Both the position numbers and the translations under genes were made by a program. The notes below the pieces were generated by a model, which ran no database searches, had not been told where the DNA came from, and was given only the letters and a program-made list of their open reading frames with translations. This document shows, one piece after another, positions 20,257 through 28,748 of a DNA stretch of 64,000 bases. The DNA lies in the NCBI RefSeq assembly GCF_900188165.1, contig NZ_FZOS01000002.1, positions 186,001 through 250,000 of the forward strand. Reading direction: 5' to 3'. The DNA is from Edaphosphingomonas laterariae. Lineage in GTDB: Bacteria; Pseudomonadota; Alphaproteobacteria; Sphingomonadales; Sphingomonadaceae. The first letter of the stretch is position 1. Each line of letters opens with the position of its first letter.

Positions 20257-21063
20257 TCAGGCCATGAACTGGTCCGCCGCCCAGGCCGTCACTTCATTGC
20301 CGTTGCTGAGCTTGCCGCGCACCTGCGCCCATAGGCCGGGCTCGTCGTAAAGCACGGCGAGCTTGGTGCCCTTGGCGAAGGTGCCCAGCACGTCATATTC
20401 CACGCCCGGTCCGCCGCGCGCATTGAGCGAGGAGGCGATGACGGTGCGGGTGACGGGGCCGCCGGCGCGTCCTTCGACCAGCCCGGTGAAGCGCGACATC
20501 GGAAAGGCCGGGCCGGGGTCGCTCTTGCGGATCGGGGCGATATCGTCATGGCCGACGATTTCCCGGATCGACGGATAGGTGTCGAGAATGGCGCGGGTGG
20601 CATCGACAAGCGCGGCAAGCTGCTTTTCGGGGTAGATTTCCCAATAGGCATCGACGCTGTCATGCTTGTGGCGCAATTTGGTTACGCGATCGGCGGGCAC
20701 CACCTTGTCGGCGGCGGAGCGGAAGCTGCCGTCTTCGGCGCGGGCCAGCCGGCCCCAATTGTCCACCTCGATCCCGATCGAATAATCATTGCAATTGGGC
20801 TTGCCCCGCCACACCGATGTGCCGGCGTGCCAGGCCCGGACGTCGAACGGCACCACCTGATTGATCTTGCCGTTGCGGCCGACGATCAGATGGGCCGATG
20901 CCTTGGCCCTGGGCGACAGGAAATAATCGGTCACGCCTTCGGGGCCTGTGCCGCCGCTGACGGTATAATGCATCACCAGCAGGCTGGGGGCGGAAAGCTT
21001 TCCGCCGCTATTGGGGGAATGCCCGCGCCAGGCGCCTTCCAGTTTGTGATCAACGATCTTCAT
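20257..21063 (-). CDS. N-acetylmuramoyl-L-alanine amidase (Amidase_2) with SH3-like tail
   Basis: The protein has 268 residues. The N-terminal domain (about 1-180) is a zinc amidase of the AmpD/T7-lysozyme fold: VMHYTVSGG gives the first zinc His, AWHAGTSVW the conserved WHAG, and IVGHDDIAPIRKSDPGPAFP the second His and the Asp/Lys loop. Residues about 200-268 look like a bacterial SH3 domain (SSLNARGGPGVEYDVLG to WAADQFMA), which binds wall. No signal peptide is visible, so it may act in the cytosol on recycled muropeptides as AmpD does, although an SH3 domain suggests contact with the sacculus. It is divergent from argS across 177 bases that must hold both promoters. Confidence 0.86.
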   Translation of the reverse strand: MKIVDHKLEGAWRGHSPNSGGKLSAPSLLVMHYTVSGGTGPEGVTDYFLSPRAKASAHLIVGRNGKINQVVPFDVRAWHAGTSVWRGKPNCNDYSIGIEVDNWGRLARAEDGSFRSAADKVVPADRVTKLRHKHDSVDAYWEIYPEKQLAALVDATRAILDTYPSIREIVGHDDIAPIRKSDPGPAFPMSRFTGLVEGRAGGPVTRTVIASSLNARGGPGVEYDVLGTFAKGTKLAVLYDEPGLWAQVRGKLSNGNEVTAWAADQFMA

Positions 21064-21240
21064 CCGCCCCGTCCCCCTGCCTGCTTGCGATGGCGGCGTA
21101 AGCGTCCCGCCTCAGCCTAAGCGGCGCAACGGAATCTGGGTCCGAAGTCCGTCCGTTCCGGATGATCGTGCGTCGATGATGGACCTGGGCTGCCACTTTC
21201 CGCTAAGGCCCGCCCAATTCCCTCGTGCCGGATTGAGCCC

Positions 21241-22968
21241 GTGACCCTTTATGCCCGTTTTGCCGATCGCATCGGCCAGATCCTCGATGAACTTGCCGCC
21301 GCGGGCGATCTGCCGGCCGGGCTCGATCGCAAGAATGTCGCGGTGGAGCCGCCGCGCGATCCGTCGCATGGCGATCTCGCCACCAATGCGGCGATGGTGC
21401 TGGCCAAGCCGGCGGGCAAGAATCCACGCGAACTGGCGGCGCTGATTGCGCCCAAGCTCGCCCGGCTGCCCGAAATCGCGTCGGCCGAAGTGGCCGGCCC
21501 CGGCTTCATCAACGTCCGGCTGACCGATCAGACGTGGCGCGAGGAACTGGCCACCATCCTGGCCGATGGCGGCGATTATGGCCGGTCGAAGCTGGGCGCG
21601 GGCGAACGCGTCAATGTCGAATATGTCTCGGCCAACCCGACGGGGCCGATGCACATGGGCCATTGCCGTGGCGCGGTGGTGGGCGATGCGTTGGCCACCC
21701 TGCTGGAATATGCCGGCTACGCCGTCACCCGCGAATATTATATCAACGATGCCGGCAGCCAGGTCGAAACGCTCGCCCGTTCGGCGCATCTGCGTTACCG
21801 GCAGGCGCTGGGCGAACAGGGCATCACCATCCCCGAAGGCCTGTATCCCGGCGATTATCTGATCCCGATCGGCGAGAAGCTGGCCGCCGAATTCGGCGAT
21901 CGTTACGTCAACGCGCCCGACAGCGAATGGCTGGTGCTGTTCCGCGAAAAGACGGTCGCGGCGATGATGGACCTCATCCGCGCCGATCTCGCGCTGCTCG
22001 GCATCCATCATGATGTGTTCGCGTCCGAGGCCAAGGTGCAGACCGACGGCCGGGTGAAAGCCGCGCTCGACAAGCTTCGCGCCGATGGCCTCGTCTATGA
22101 AGGCACGCTCGAAGCGCCGAAGGGCGAGCTTCCCGACGATTGGGAACCGGTGGAAATGACGCTGTTCCGCGCCACCGAATTCGGCGACGACAGCGATCGT
22201 CCGGTGATGAAGGCCGACGGCAGCCTCACCTATTTCGGCACCGACCTCGCTTATCATGCCCAGAAGGCGGAGAAGGCCGATCAGCTGATCGACATCTGGG
22301 GTGCGGACCATGCCGGCACGGTCAAGCGCATCCAGGCGGCGGTGAAGGCGCTGACCGGCGGCAAGGTTCCGCTCGACATCAAGCTTGTCCAGATGGTCCG
22401 CCTGCTCCGCGCCGGTGAACCGGTGAAGATGTCCAAGCGTTCGGGCAGCTTCGTCACGCTCGCCGATGTGGTGCGCGAAGTGGGCAAGGATGTCGTGCGC
22501 TTCACCATGCTCACCCGCAAGGCCGACGCGCAGATGGATTTCGATTTCGCCAAGGTGGTCGAAGCGTCGAAGGACAATCCGGTCTTCTACGTCCAATATG
22601 CCCACGCCCGTGTCCGTTCGCTCCACCGCCGTCTGGCGGAAGCGAAGATGGAACTGCCGGCGCCCGATCTGGCGCTGCTCGACGGGGAAGAACTCGCGCT
22701 GGTCAAGTTCGGCGCGCAGTTCCCGCGCGTCGTCGAAGGCGCGGCGGTCAATCACGAGCCGCACCGCATCGCTTTCTATCTCTATGATCTGGCGGCCGCC
22801 TTCCACGCGCTGTGGAATCGCGGCAATGACGATCCCACGCGGCGTTTCCTGCTGACGGATGATGCGAAAACCACGGCAGCCCGTCTGGCGCTGGCCGATG
22901 CGATCGGGCAGATTATCCGAAACGGCCTGGCGGTCATGGGGGTCGCCGCGGCCGAGGAGATGCATTGA
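21241..22968 (+). CDS. argS: Arginyl-tRNA synthetase
   Basis: Class I synthetase of 575 residues charging tRNA-Arg. The N-terminal Add-1 domain that recognises the tRNA elbow covers about 1-100. The HIGH-type motif is [12 protein letters not shown] and the KMSK loop is [10 protein letters not shown]; the C-terminal DALR anticodon-binding domain ends the protein. GTG at 21241 is the likely start because the ATG at 21251 is out of frame. The stop overlaps the start of the next gene, so the two are co-translated. Confidence 0.95.
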   Translation: MTLYARFADRIGQILDELAAAGDLPAGLDRKNVAVEPPRDPSHGDLATNAAMVLAKPAGKNPRELAALIAPKLARLPEIASAEVAGPGFINVRLTDQTWREELATILADGGDYGRSKLGAGERVNVEYVSANPTGPMHMGHCRGAVVGDALATLLEYAGYAVTREYYINDAGSQVETLARSAHLRYRQALGEQGITIPEGLYPGDYLIPIGEKLAAEFGDRYVNAPDSEWLVLFREKTVAAMMDLIRADLALLGIHHDVFASEAKVQTDGRVKAALDKLRADGLVYEGTLEAPKGELPDDWEPVEMTLFRATEFGDDSDRPVMKADGSLTYFGTDLAYHAQKAEKADQLIDIWGADHAGTVKRIQAAVKALTGGKVPLDIKLVQMVRLLRAGEPVKMSKRSGSFVTLADVVREVGKDVVRFTMLTRKADAQMDFDFAKVVEASKDNPVFYVQYAHARVRSLHRRLAEAKMELPAPDLALLDGEELALVKFGAQFPRVVEGAAVNHEPHRIAFYLYDLAAAFHALWNRGNDDPTRRFLLTDDAKTTAARLALADAIGQIIRNGLAVMGVAAAEEMH

Positions 22969-23789
22969 TGACGGACGCTGATCGGGGCCGCTTCGGCCTC
23001 GCCGACGAAGATCGGTTGCCCTGGCTCGAAGCGGTCGAGGACGAGGACGATCAGGGCGGTGTCGGCCTGGGCAAGCTGATCGGCGCGGTGATCGCGGCGC
23101 TGGTGTTCATCGGCCTGGTCGTCGGCGGCATCTTCTGGATGCGCAACCGCGAAGCGCCGTCGGGATCGGGCGAACTGATCGCCGCGCCCGAAGGCGATTA
23201 CAAGGTGCCGGCCGAAGGCGCGATCGCCAATGGCATGGCCGTGCAGGGCGAAGGCGACGCGGCCTACGCGACCAGCGAGGGCCAGACGCTCGATTCGACG
23301 ATCAACCCGCATGCCCAGCCCGAAGCGCCGATCGCCGGCGTTTCGGTCGATGTCGCGCCGGTGCGCACGACCACCTTGCCGCCGTCGCAGGTGGCGGGCG
23401 CTGCCCCCGCGCCCAACGCCGCTGCTGCCCCGGCGCCGAAGCCGGCAACCCCCGCGCCGGCTCGCACGGCCGAAGCCAAGCCGGCGGCCCCCGCCGCCAA
23501 GCCGGCCGGCCAGCCGACCAACCTGCTGCCCGGCACCCCCGCGCCGATGACCAAGCCGGCGATGGCGGGCGGCACCATCCAGCTCGGCGCGTTCAATTCG
23601 GAATCGATCGCGATCGCCGAATGGGGCCGGCTGGCGCCGAAATTCCCCGAACTGGGCAAGCTCAACCGCTCCATCACCACGGTCGAGGTTGGCGGCAAGA
23701 CGCTCTATCGCCTGCGGGCGAGCGGCATCGGCGCGCGCGAAGCCTGCAAGTCGCTGAAGGCGGCGGGCAAGCCCTGCAACCCGGTCTAA
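22968..23789 (+). CDS. Bitopic membrane protein with SPOR domain
   Basis: About 273 residues from the ATG at 22968, which overlaps the argS stop (TGATG); a TTG at 22965 is one codon upstream. A cytoplasmic acidic tail (EAVEDEDDQGG) is followed by one membrane segment at about 35-57. An Ala/Pro-rich periplasmic spacer leads to a C-terminal SPOR domain from about residue 198 (TIQLGAFNSESIAIAEW to GKPCNPV). The layout is like FtsN and related septal peptidoglycan-binding proteins. argS followed by a SPOR protein and nagZ is a familiar alphaproteobacterial order. Confidence 0.85.
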   Translation: MTDADRGRFGLADEDRLPWLEAVEDEDDQGGVGLGKLIGAVIAALVFIGLVVGGIFWMRNREAPSGSGELIAAPEGDYKVPAEGAIANGMAVQGEGDAAYATSEGQTLDSTINPHAQPEAPIAGVSVDVAPVRTTTLPPSQVAGAAPAPNAAAAPAPKPATPAPARTAEAKPAAPAAKPAGQPTNLLPGTPAPMTKPAMAGGTIQLGAFNSESIAIAEWGRLAPKFPELGKLNRSITTVEVGGKTLYRLRASGIGAREACKSLKAAGKPCNPV

Positions 23790-23799
23790 GATAACCCAA

Positions 23800-23890
23800 G
23801 TCATCCCCGCGCAGGCGGGGATCCGTAAACGCCGCGCTTCGCCAGGGCCCGACGTCCGAGCATATGGCGTCCCACCTGCGCGGGGATGAC
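23800..23890. repeat. REP/MITE-like palindromic element with 16-base inverted ends
   Basis: GTCATCCCCGCGCAGG at 23800-23815 is repeated as its exact reverse complement at 23875-23890. Each end also has a smaller CCCCGC/GCGGGG hairpin, at least on the left. The element lies between two co-directional genes and ends 19 bases before the nagZ start. Degenerate relatives appear at 24918-25025 and 26647-26666, which suggests a dispersed family. Confidence 0.75.
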
Positions 23891-23909
23891 GATTGAAAAG
23901 GCTGAAGCC

Positions 23910-24917
23910 ATGACCCCGCTGATCCTCGGCCTTGCCGGCACCACGCTTTCGGCCGACGAGCGCGCCTTCTTCGCGGATGTCGATCCGGCCGGCTACATCC
24001 TGTTCAAGCGCAACGTCGAAACCGCCGAACAGCTGCGCGCGCTCACCGATGCGCTGCGCGATGTTGCGGGGCGCGCCGACGTGCCGATCCTGATCGATCA
24101 GGAAGGCGGCCGCGTCGCCCGCATGCAGCCGCCAATCTGGCCGGCATTCCCGACGGCCGAACTGTTCGACCGGCTCTATGACGTCGCACCGGCGTCGGCG
24201 ATCGAGGCGACGCGCGCCAATGCGCAGGCGATCGCGACGATGCTGTTCGAAGCCGGGGTCAACGTGAACTGTCTGCCGCTGCTCGACGTGCGTCAGCCCG
24301 ATGCGCACGACATTATCGGCGATCGCGCGCTGGGGGCGGAGCCCCTGCGCGTCGCGGCGCTTGGCCGCGCGGTGCTGGAAGGCATGCAGGCGGCGGGCGT
24401 CGTCGGCGTGGTCAAGCATATTCCCGGCCATGGCCGCGCGATGGCCGACAGCCATGTCGAACTGCCCGTCGTCACCGCGAACGAGGCGGATTTGGAAAAG
24501 GATCTCGCGCCCTTCATCGCGCTCAACGGCGCGCCGATGGGGATGACCGCGCATGTCGTCTACACCGCATGGGATGCAGACGAATGCGCCAGCCTGTCGC
24601 CGCGCGTGATCGGCGATATCATTCGCGGGCGGATCGGCTTCGATAATCTGCTGATGTCCGACGATCTGGGCATGCACGCGCTGTCGGGCGATTTCGGCGA
24701 GCGGGCGGCGGGCGTGTTGCGCGCGGGTTGCGACATCGCATTGCATTGTTCGGGCGACATGACCGAAATGCAGGCGGTGGCCGGCGCGGTCGGCCCGATC
24801 GGTGGCGAGGCCAAGGCGCGTCTCGATCGCGCGATGGCCACGGTGGCGGGCCGCGCACCGGGCATCGACTTTGCCGAACTCGTCGCCAAGCGGGATGCGC
24901 TGCTGGGCTACGCCTGA
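23910..24917 (+). CDS. nagZ: Beta-N-acetylhexosaminidase NagZ (GH3)
   Basis: Cytoplasmic muropeptide-recycling enzyme that removes GlcNAc from GlcNAc-anhydroMurNAc peptides; its product can induce AmpC-type regulators in other bacteria. Seen are LIDQEGGRVARM, the KHIPGHGRAMADSHVELP loop with the catalytic acid/base Asp-His pair, and the nucleophile in MSDDLGMHAL. An ATG at 23886 is in frame but lies inside the palindromic repeat. The ATG at 23910 matches the usual NagZ N-terminus (MTPLILGLAG) and gives 335 residues. Confidence 0.93.
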   Translation: MTPLILGLAGTTLSADERAFFADVDPAGYILFKRNVETAEQLRALTDALRDVAGRADVPILIDQEGGRVARMQPPIWPAFPTAELFDRLYDVAPASAIEATRANAQAIATMLFEAGVNVNCLPLLDVRQPDAHDIIGDRALGAEPLRVAALGRAVLEGMQAAGVVGVVKHIPGHGRAMADSHVELPVVTANEADLEKDLAPFIALNGAPMGMTAHVVYTAWDADECASLSPRVIGDIIRGRIGFDNLLMSDDLGMHALSGDFGERAAGVLRAGCDIALHCSGDMTEMQAVAGAVGPIGGEAKARLDRAMATVAGRAPGIDFAELVAKRDALLGYA

Positions 24918-25025
24918 CGCTCGGCCATCTCCCCTGCGGAGGCTGGGGCCGCCTACGTCCGGCGCCACGTGCCGCGTCGCGCGGTACCAGCCCGCGCTGG
25001 TATGACGGCGAAACCCGCGCTAGCG
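24918..25025. repeat. Probable degenerate copy of the palindromic repeat
   Basis: The nagZ-scpA gap contains CATCTCCCCTGCGGAGGCTGGGG near 24927 and CCAGCCCGCGCTGGTATGACG near 24989, resembling worn ends of the repeat at 23800. The match is by eye and partial. Confidence 0.35.
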
Positions 25026-25032
25026 TGGCGCC

Positions 25033-25791
25033 ATGCCCGATATCGTGGACGATTTCGAACTCCCGCTGGCGCAGCCCGATACGCTGACCCTCACGCTCGA
25101 CGGGTGGGAAGGGCCGCTCGATCTGCTGCTCAACCTAGCACGCGCACAGAAGGTCGATCTGCGCGAGATTTCGATCCTTGCCCTGGTCGAGCAATATCTG
25201 CGCTTCATCGAGGATGCGAAGGCGCTCAAGCTGGAGATCGCGGCCGATTATCTCGTCATGGCGGCGTGGCTGGCTTATCTCAAATCGGGCTTGCTGCTGC
25301 CCAAGGATCCCGAGATCGATCCCAGCCCCGAAGAACTGGCGCTGCGGCTCCAGCTGCGGCTCCAGCGCCTCGATGCCATGCGCGAGGCAGGGGCGCGGCT
25401 GATGGCGCGCGACCGGCTGGGCCGCGATGTCTTTGCGCGCGGCGCACCGGAAGGGCTGAAGGTCGTCCGCAAGGCGGCCTGGCAGGTTGAGCTTTACGAT
25501 CTGATCGCGGCCTATGGCACCGTCCGCGCGCGCACCGAACCGGTGTTCCACGTCGTTTCGCGCCGGCCGGTGATGACGCTGGATGAAGCGATGCGCCGGG
25601 TGGAACGGATGATCGGCGTCCAGATCGCATGGGCGTCGCTCGAAAGCTTCCTGCCGCCGACGCTCGATCCCGAATATCGCCGTTCGGCGTTGGCATCCAG
25701 CTTCCTGGCCGCGCTCGAACTCGCCCGGCAGGGCAAGGCGCATATCGAACAGGCCGATCATTTCGCGCCGCTGATGATCCGCGCCGCATGA
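25033..25791 (+). CDS. scpA: Segregation and condensation protein ScpA (kleisin)
   Basis: Kleisin subunit of the SMC-ScpAB condensin, 252 residues. The N-terminal region that binds the SMC neck is seen as [35 protein letters not shown] split across about residues 20-55, the classical ScpA signature. A variable linker and a winged-helix C-terminus follow. The start ATG is at 25033. The stop overlaps the ATG of scpB (ATGA). Confidence 0.93.
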   Translation: MPDIVDDFELPLAQPDTLTLTLDGWEGPLDLLLNLARAQKVDLREISILALVEQYLRFIEDAKALKLEIAADYLVMAAWLAYLKSGLLLPKDPEIDPSPEELALRLQLRLQRLDAMREAGARLMARDRLGRDVFARGAPEGLKVVRKAAWQVELYDLIAAYGTVRARTEPVFHVVSRRPVMTLDEAMRRVERMIGVQIAWASLESFLPPTLDPEYRRSALASSFLAALELARQGKAHIEQADHFAPLMIRAA

Positions 25792-26366
25792 ACCCGCCCG
25801 ACGATCTGGCCCGCGCAGTCGAAGCCGCATTGTTCGCGGCCGAGGCGCCGCTCACGCTGACCGAGATCATGGCCGCAGTGGGCACGGCGGGCGATGTGCG
25901 GCGCACTTTGTTGCGTCTGGCGGACGATTATGCCGGGCGCGGCATCAATCTGGTCGAACGCAGCGGCCGCTGGCATTTCCAGACGGCGCCCGACCTCGCT
26001 TATATCCTGCGCCGCGATCGCGAGGAGGCGCGCAAGCTGAGCCGCGCCGGGGTCGAGACGCTGGCGATCATCGCCTATCACGAACCCGTCAGCCGGGCCG
26101 AGATCGAGGCGATTCGCGGGGTCCAGATTTCCAAAGGCACGATCGACGTGCTGATGGAAGCGGGCTGGGTGCGCCCTGCCGGCCGGCGCGAAGTGCCCGG
26201 CCGCCCGCTCACTTACGCCACCACGCCTGCGTTTCTGGCGCATTTCGGCCTTTCCAGCCGCCGCGATCTGCCGGGTATCGACGATCTCAAGGCCGCCGGC
26301 CTGCTCGATCCGGTCGATCTCGCCTTCGCGCAGCTAGAGGTGGAAAGCGGCGACGCAGACGACTAG
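25788..26366 (+). CDS. scpB: Segregation and condensation protein ScpB
   Basis: 192 residues with two winged-helix domains that dimerise and clamp ScpA. Family stretches [31 protein letters not shown] and [20 protein letters not shown] are present. The frame is open upstream to 25629, but the ATG at 25788 overlapping the scpA stop is the natural start. It ends in an acidic tail. Confidence 0.93.
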   Translation: MNPPDDLARAVEAALFAAEAPLTLTEIMAAVGTAGDVRRTLLRLADDYAGRGINLVERSGRWHFQTAPDLAYILRRDREEARKLSRAGVETLAIIAYHEPVSRAEIEAIRGVQISKGTIDVLMEAGWVRPAGRREVPGRPLTYATTPAFLAHFGLSSRRDLPGIDDLKAAGLLDPVDLAFAQLEVESGDADD

Positions 26367-26392
26367 ATAGGGGGCTCACTAGGAGAAATTAC

Positions 26393-26635
26393 ATGGGTGG
26401 CCTCAGTATCTGGCATTGGCTCGTCGTGGGGATCATCGTCCTCCTGCTGTTCGGCAAGGGGCGCTTTTCCGACATGATGGGCGATGTCGCCAAGGGCATC
26501 AAAAGCTTCAAGAAGGGCATGAGCGAAGAGGAAGAGGCGGCCAAGCCGGCGCCGCGCCTCCAGGCCCAGCCGCCGCTGGAGCCGAATGCCGATCGCAACC
26601 TTCAGCCGATGCAGGACGATCGGCCCCAGCAATAA
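26393..26635 (+). CDS. tatA: Twin-arginine translocase subunit TatA
   Basis: 80 residues: one N-terminal membrane helix ([18 protein letters not shown]), the FGKG hinge, an amphipathic helix ([18 protein letters not shown]-like) and an acidic, then Pro/Gln-rich tail. It forms the pore-like assembly of the Tat pathway that exports folded proteins. AGGAGA lies just before the ATG. It is the first gene of tatABC. Confidence 0.94.
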   Translation: MGGLSIWHWLVVGIIVLLLFGKGRFSDMMGDVAKGIKSFKKGMSEEEEAAKPAPRLQAQPPLEPNADRNLQPMQDDRPQQ

Positions 26636-26646
26636 GCCCTGATGCC

Positions 26647-26666
26647 ATCCCCGCTTCGGCGGGGAT
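26647..26666. repeat. Short perfect hairpin with TTCG loop between tatA and tatB
   Basis: ATCCCCGC and GCGGGGAT flank a TTCG loop, a very stable RNA tetraloop hairpin. No T-run follows, so it is not a plain terminator. The arms match the inner hairpin of the dispersed repeat at 23800. Confidence 0.7.
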
Positions 26667-26747
26667 CCCGGATGCCGTGGCGGCGCCGCAGGGCGCTTGT
26701 CCTGCGCCTATGGATTACGGCCCGCCGCAAGAGTATCCGAAGCCCGC

Positions 26748-27203
26748 ATGTTCGATATCGCCCCAACCGAGCTGATGCTGGTCGCGCTGGTCGCGCTTGT
26801 CGTGATCGGGCCGAAAGATCTGCCGCGCCTGATGCGCATCGTCGGCCAGTGGGTCGCCAAGGCGCGTGGCATGGCCCGCCATTTTCGATCGGGCATGGAC
26901 GAAATGATCCGCCAGTCCGAAATCGAGGAGATGGAGCGCAAATGGGCGGAGGAGAATGCCCGCATCATGCGCGAACATCCCGTGCTGCGCGATGATGGCG
27001 CACCGCAGGCGACGGCCCTGCCGGCCACCGAGGTGACGACGCCCGAAGCGCCGGATCAGCCGCCCGAAGTCGACGCGCCGGATCTTGCGCCCGAAACGCC
27101 GCCGCCCGCGTCCGTGGCGCCCGCATCCGCACCCACTTCGGTGGCGCCCGCCCAACCCGAATTGCCGCTGTCCGGCGATACGCCTGCGGACAAGCCGGCA
27201 TGA
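26748..27203 (+). CDS. tatB: Twin-arginine translocase subunit TatB
   Basis: 151 residues from the ATG at 26748 (MFDIAPTELMLVALVALVVIG in reading, with the usual TatB membrane helix). GPKDLPRLMR marks the hinge. A long amphipathic helix (to about 85) is followed by a Pro/Ala-rich disordered tail. TatB binds signal peptides together with TatC. An in-frame ATG at 26697 would add 17 residues before the membrane helix and is rejected. The stop overlaps the tatC start. Confidence 0.92.
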   Translation: MFDIAPTELMLVALVALVVIGPKDLPRLMRIVGQWVAKARGMARHFRSGMDEMIRQSEIEEMERKWAEENARIMREHPVLRDDGAPQATALPATEVTTPEAPDQPPEVDAPDLAPETPPPASVAPASAPTSVAPAQPELPLSGDTPADKPA

Positions 27204-27967
27204 AGGAAATCGACGAAACCAAGGCGCCGTTGCTCGATCACCTGATCGAGCTGCGCAAGCGGCTGTTGTGGAGCTTCGCGGCGCTCGGCGCGGCGTTCGC
27301 GCTCTGCCTCTATTTCGCCAAGCCGATCTTCGCCTTCCTCGTCCAGCCGCTGCTTCGGGCCGGGCAGGGCAAGCTGATCTACACCAACATCTTCGAAGCC
27401 TTCTTCGTCGAGATTAAGGTGGCCTTCTTCTCGGCGATGATGCTCGCCTTCCCGGTGGTGGCCAACCAGCTCTGGCAGTTCGTGGCACCCGGCCTCTATG
27501 CCAAGGAAAAGCGCGCATTGCTGCCGTTCCTGGCGGTCACGCCGGTGCTGTTCCTGACCGGGGCGGCGATGGCTTATTATTTCGCCATGCCGGTCGCGCT
27601 GCATTTCCTGCTCAGCTATCAGGGCGATGTCGGCGGGGTCAGCCAGGAAGCATTGCCCGGCGTCGGCAATTATCTCGATTTCGTCACCAAGTTCATCTTC
27701 GGCTTCGGCGTCGCCTTCCTGCTGCCGGTGCTGCTGATGCTGCTGGAACGCGCGGGCATCGTTACCCGCCAGCAGCTCAAATCGGGGCGGCGCTATGCCA
27801 TCGTCGCCGCCTTCGCGATCGCGGCGGTGCTCACCCCGCCTGATGTGGTGTCGCAGCTGATGCTCGCCGTGCCGCTGGTGCTGCTCTACGAACTGGCGCT
27901 GATCGCGATCTGGTTCACCGAAAAGCGGCGCGCCCGCGATAAAACAGCGGAGGACGCGGCCGGCTGA
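27200..27967 (+). CDS. tatC: Twin-arginine translocase subunit TatC
   Basis: 255-residue protein with six membrane helices that is the signal-peptide receptor of the Tat system. The N-terminal LLDHLIELRKRLLWS and the ANQLWQFVAPGLYAKEKR loop, with the conserved F/P-rich periplasmic and cytoplasmic elements, are diagnostic. The start overlaps the tatB stop (ATGA). A charged C-terminus (EKRRARDKTAEDAAG) ends the operon. Confidence 0.95.
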   Translation: MKEIDETKAPLLDHLIELRKRLLWSFAALGAAFALCLYFAKPIFAFLVQPLLRAGQGKLIYTNIFEAFFVEIKVAFFSAMMLAFPVVANQLWQFVAPGLYAKEKRALLPFLAVTPVLFLTGAAMAYYFAMPVALHFLLSYQGDVGGVSQEALPGVGNYLDFVTKFIFGFGVAFLLPVLLMLLERAGIVTRQQLKSGRRYAIVAAFAIAAVLTPPDVVSQLMLAVPLVLLYELALIAIWFTEKRRARDKTAEDAAG

Positions 27968-28000
27968 CCGCGCCCTCCGTGGCTTGTCATGCGGATAAGC

Positions 28001-28126
28001 TTACTTGGCCACGTCTTCCACGGCCTCGCCTGCCGATTGAACGTCCTTGCCGGCACCTTCCACCGTATTGCAGGCCGAAACGATCAGCGCCCCGGCAACC
28101 ATGGCAAGCGTGAAAATCCTGCGCAT
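28001..28126 (-). CDS. Entericidin-like small lipoprotein
   Basis: 41 residues, reading M-R-R-I-F-T-L-A-M-V-A-G-A-L-I-V-S-A-C then NTVEGAGKDVQSAGEAVEDVAK. The LIVSAC lipobox and the N-T-x-x-G-x-G-K-D-x-x-x-A-G-x-A pattern are the hallmarks of the entericidin EcnA/EcnB family. AAGGAGC precedes the ATG at the right distance. These lipoproteins are often stress-regulated and have been linked to cell lysis in E. coli, but their role in alphaproteobacteria is unclear. The gene is easily missed because of its size. Confidence 0.88.
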   Translation of the reverse strand: MRRIFTLAMVAGALIVSACNTVEGAGKDVQSAGEAVEDVAK

Positions 28127-28273
28127 TCTGATGCTCCTTCAAACGCCACCTCGCGGTGAGCCGGAGAAACAATGTTCTGAAGGCGGTCCGGTTCCCGGCG
28201 ATAAGCATATTCGGATGCGAATCTGCCGGCGCGGATGTCCCAACGATGTGGCTGTCCCCCAAAAAGGTGCGGA

Positions 28274-28314
28274 CCCGGAAATCGCCGTCGGGGGGAGGAT
28301 CGGCGGTTTCCGGG
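28274..28314. repeat. Inverted repeat in the intergenic gap
   Basis: CCCGGAAATCGCCG (28274-28287) pairs with CGGCGGTTTCCGGG (28301-28314) with one mismatch across a 13-base loop. No T-run follows on either strand. Function unknown. Confidence 0.6.
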
Positions 28315-28320
28315 CCCTGG

Positions 28321-28362
28321 TTCGGATAGCGTGAGCGGGGGGGCATAAGGTCGCTATCCGAA
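28321..28362. repeat. Second inverted repeat in the same gap
   Basis: TTCGGATAGCG (28321-28331) and CGCTATCCGAA (28352-28362) are exact inverted copies 20 bases apart. Together with the repeat at 28274 this gives two long hairpins in a 350-base gap that otherwise contains no gene (28127-28477). Confidence 0.65.
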
Positions 28363-28367
28363 TTGCG

Positions 28368-28392
28368 GGAACGAGCCGGAACGGCGGTGGTT
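28368..28392 (+). promoter_or_regulatory. Possible EcfG-type stress promoter
   Basis: GGAAC at 28368-28372, a 16-base spacer and GGTT at 28389-28392 approximate the GGAAC-N16/17-CGTT promoter of the alphaproteobacterial general stress sigma factor (one mismatch). It would serve the small gene at 28478. The evidence is a short match only. Confidence 0.3.
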
Positions 28393-28477
28393 CCAGCCGC
28401 CCCGCAAAAAAATCGACGGACGGGGTGAAGGCAACCGGGGCGGCGGTTCGATGGTTCATGGCGGCAAAGGAGATCCC

Positions 28478-28654
28478 ATGGCCAAGCCCCCTGAAACCCC
28501 CGCCGGTCGCAAGGGCGTGCATTCCGATCTGGAAGGCGTGCATCGCGATCAGAAGCCCCTGAACGCGCCCGAAAATGCCGATCCCAAGCTCGCCCGCCAG
28601 CTGGCGCGGGAGGAGGCGGAGAATATCGGTCGGCCCAAGCCCAGTCGCAGCTGA
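28478..28654 (+). CDS. Small hydrophilic protein of unknown function
   Basis: 58 residues, very polar (MAKPPETPAGRKGVHSDLEG at the start, KPKPSRS-like end), with no membrane segment or Cys. AAGGAGAT sits just before the ATG at 28478, which is why this start is preferred to the ATG at 28451. The composition is like that of small stress-induced disordered proteins. A GGAAC-type promoter lies about 100 bases upstream. I do not recognise a family. Confidence 0.65.
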   Translation: MAKPPETPAGRKGVHSDLEGVHRDQKPLNAPENADPKLARQLAREEAENIGRPKPSRS

Positions 28655-28748
28655 TCGGCAGGCGCGGCCGGGCGCGGCGCTTATTTGCATCGCCCGGCCG
28701 CTTCGCTACGAGGACGCAACGGCTTTGGGCTGAAGGGGGTTGCGACGG

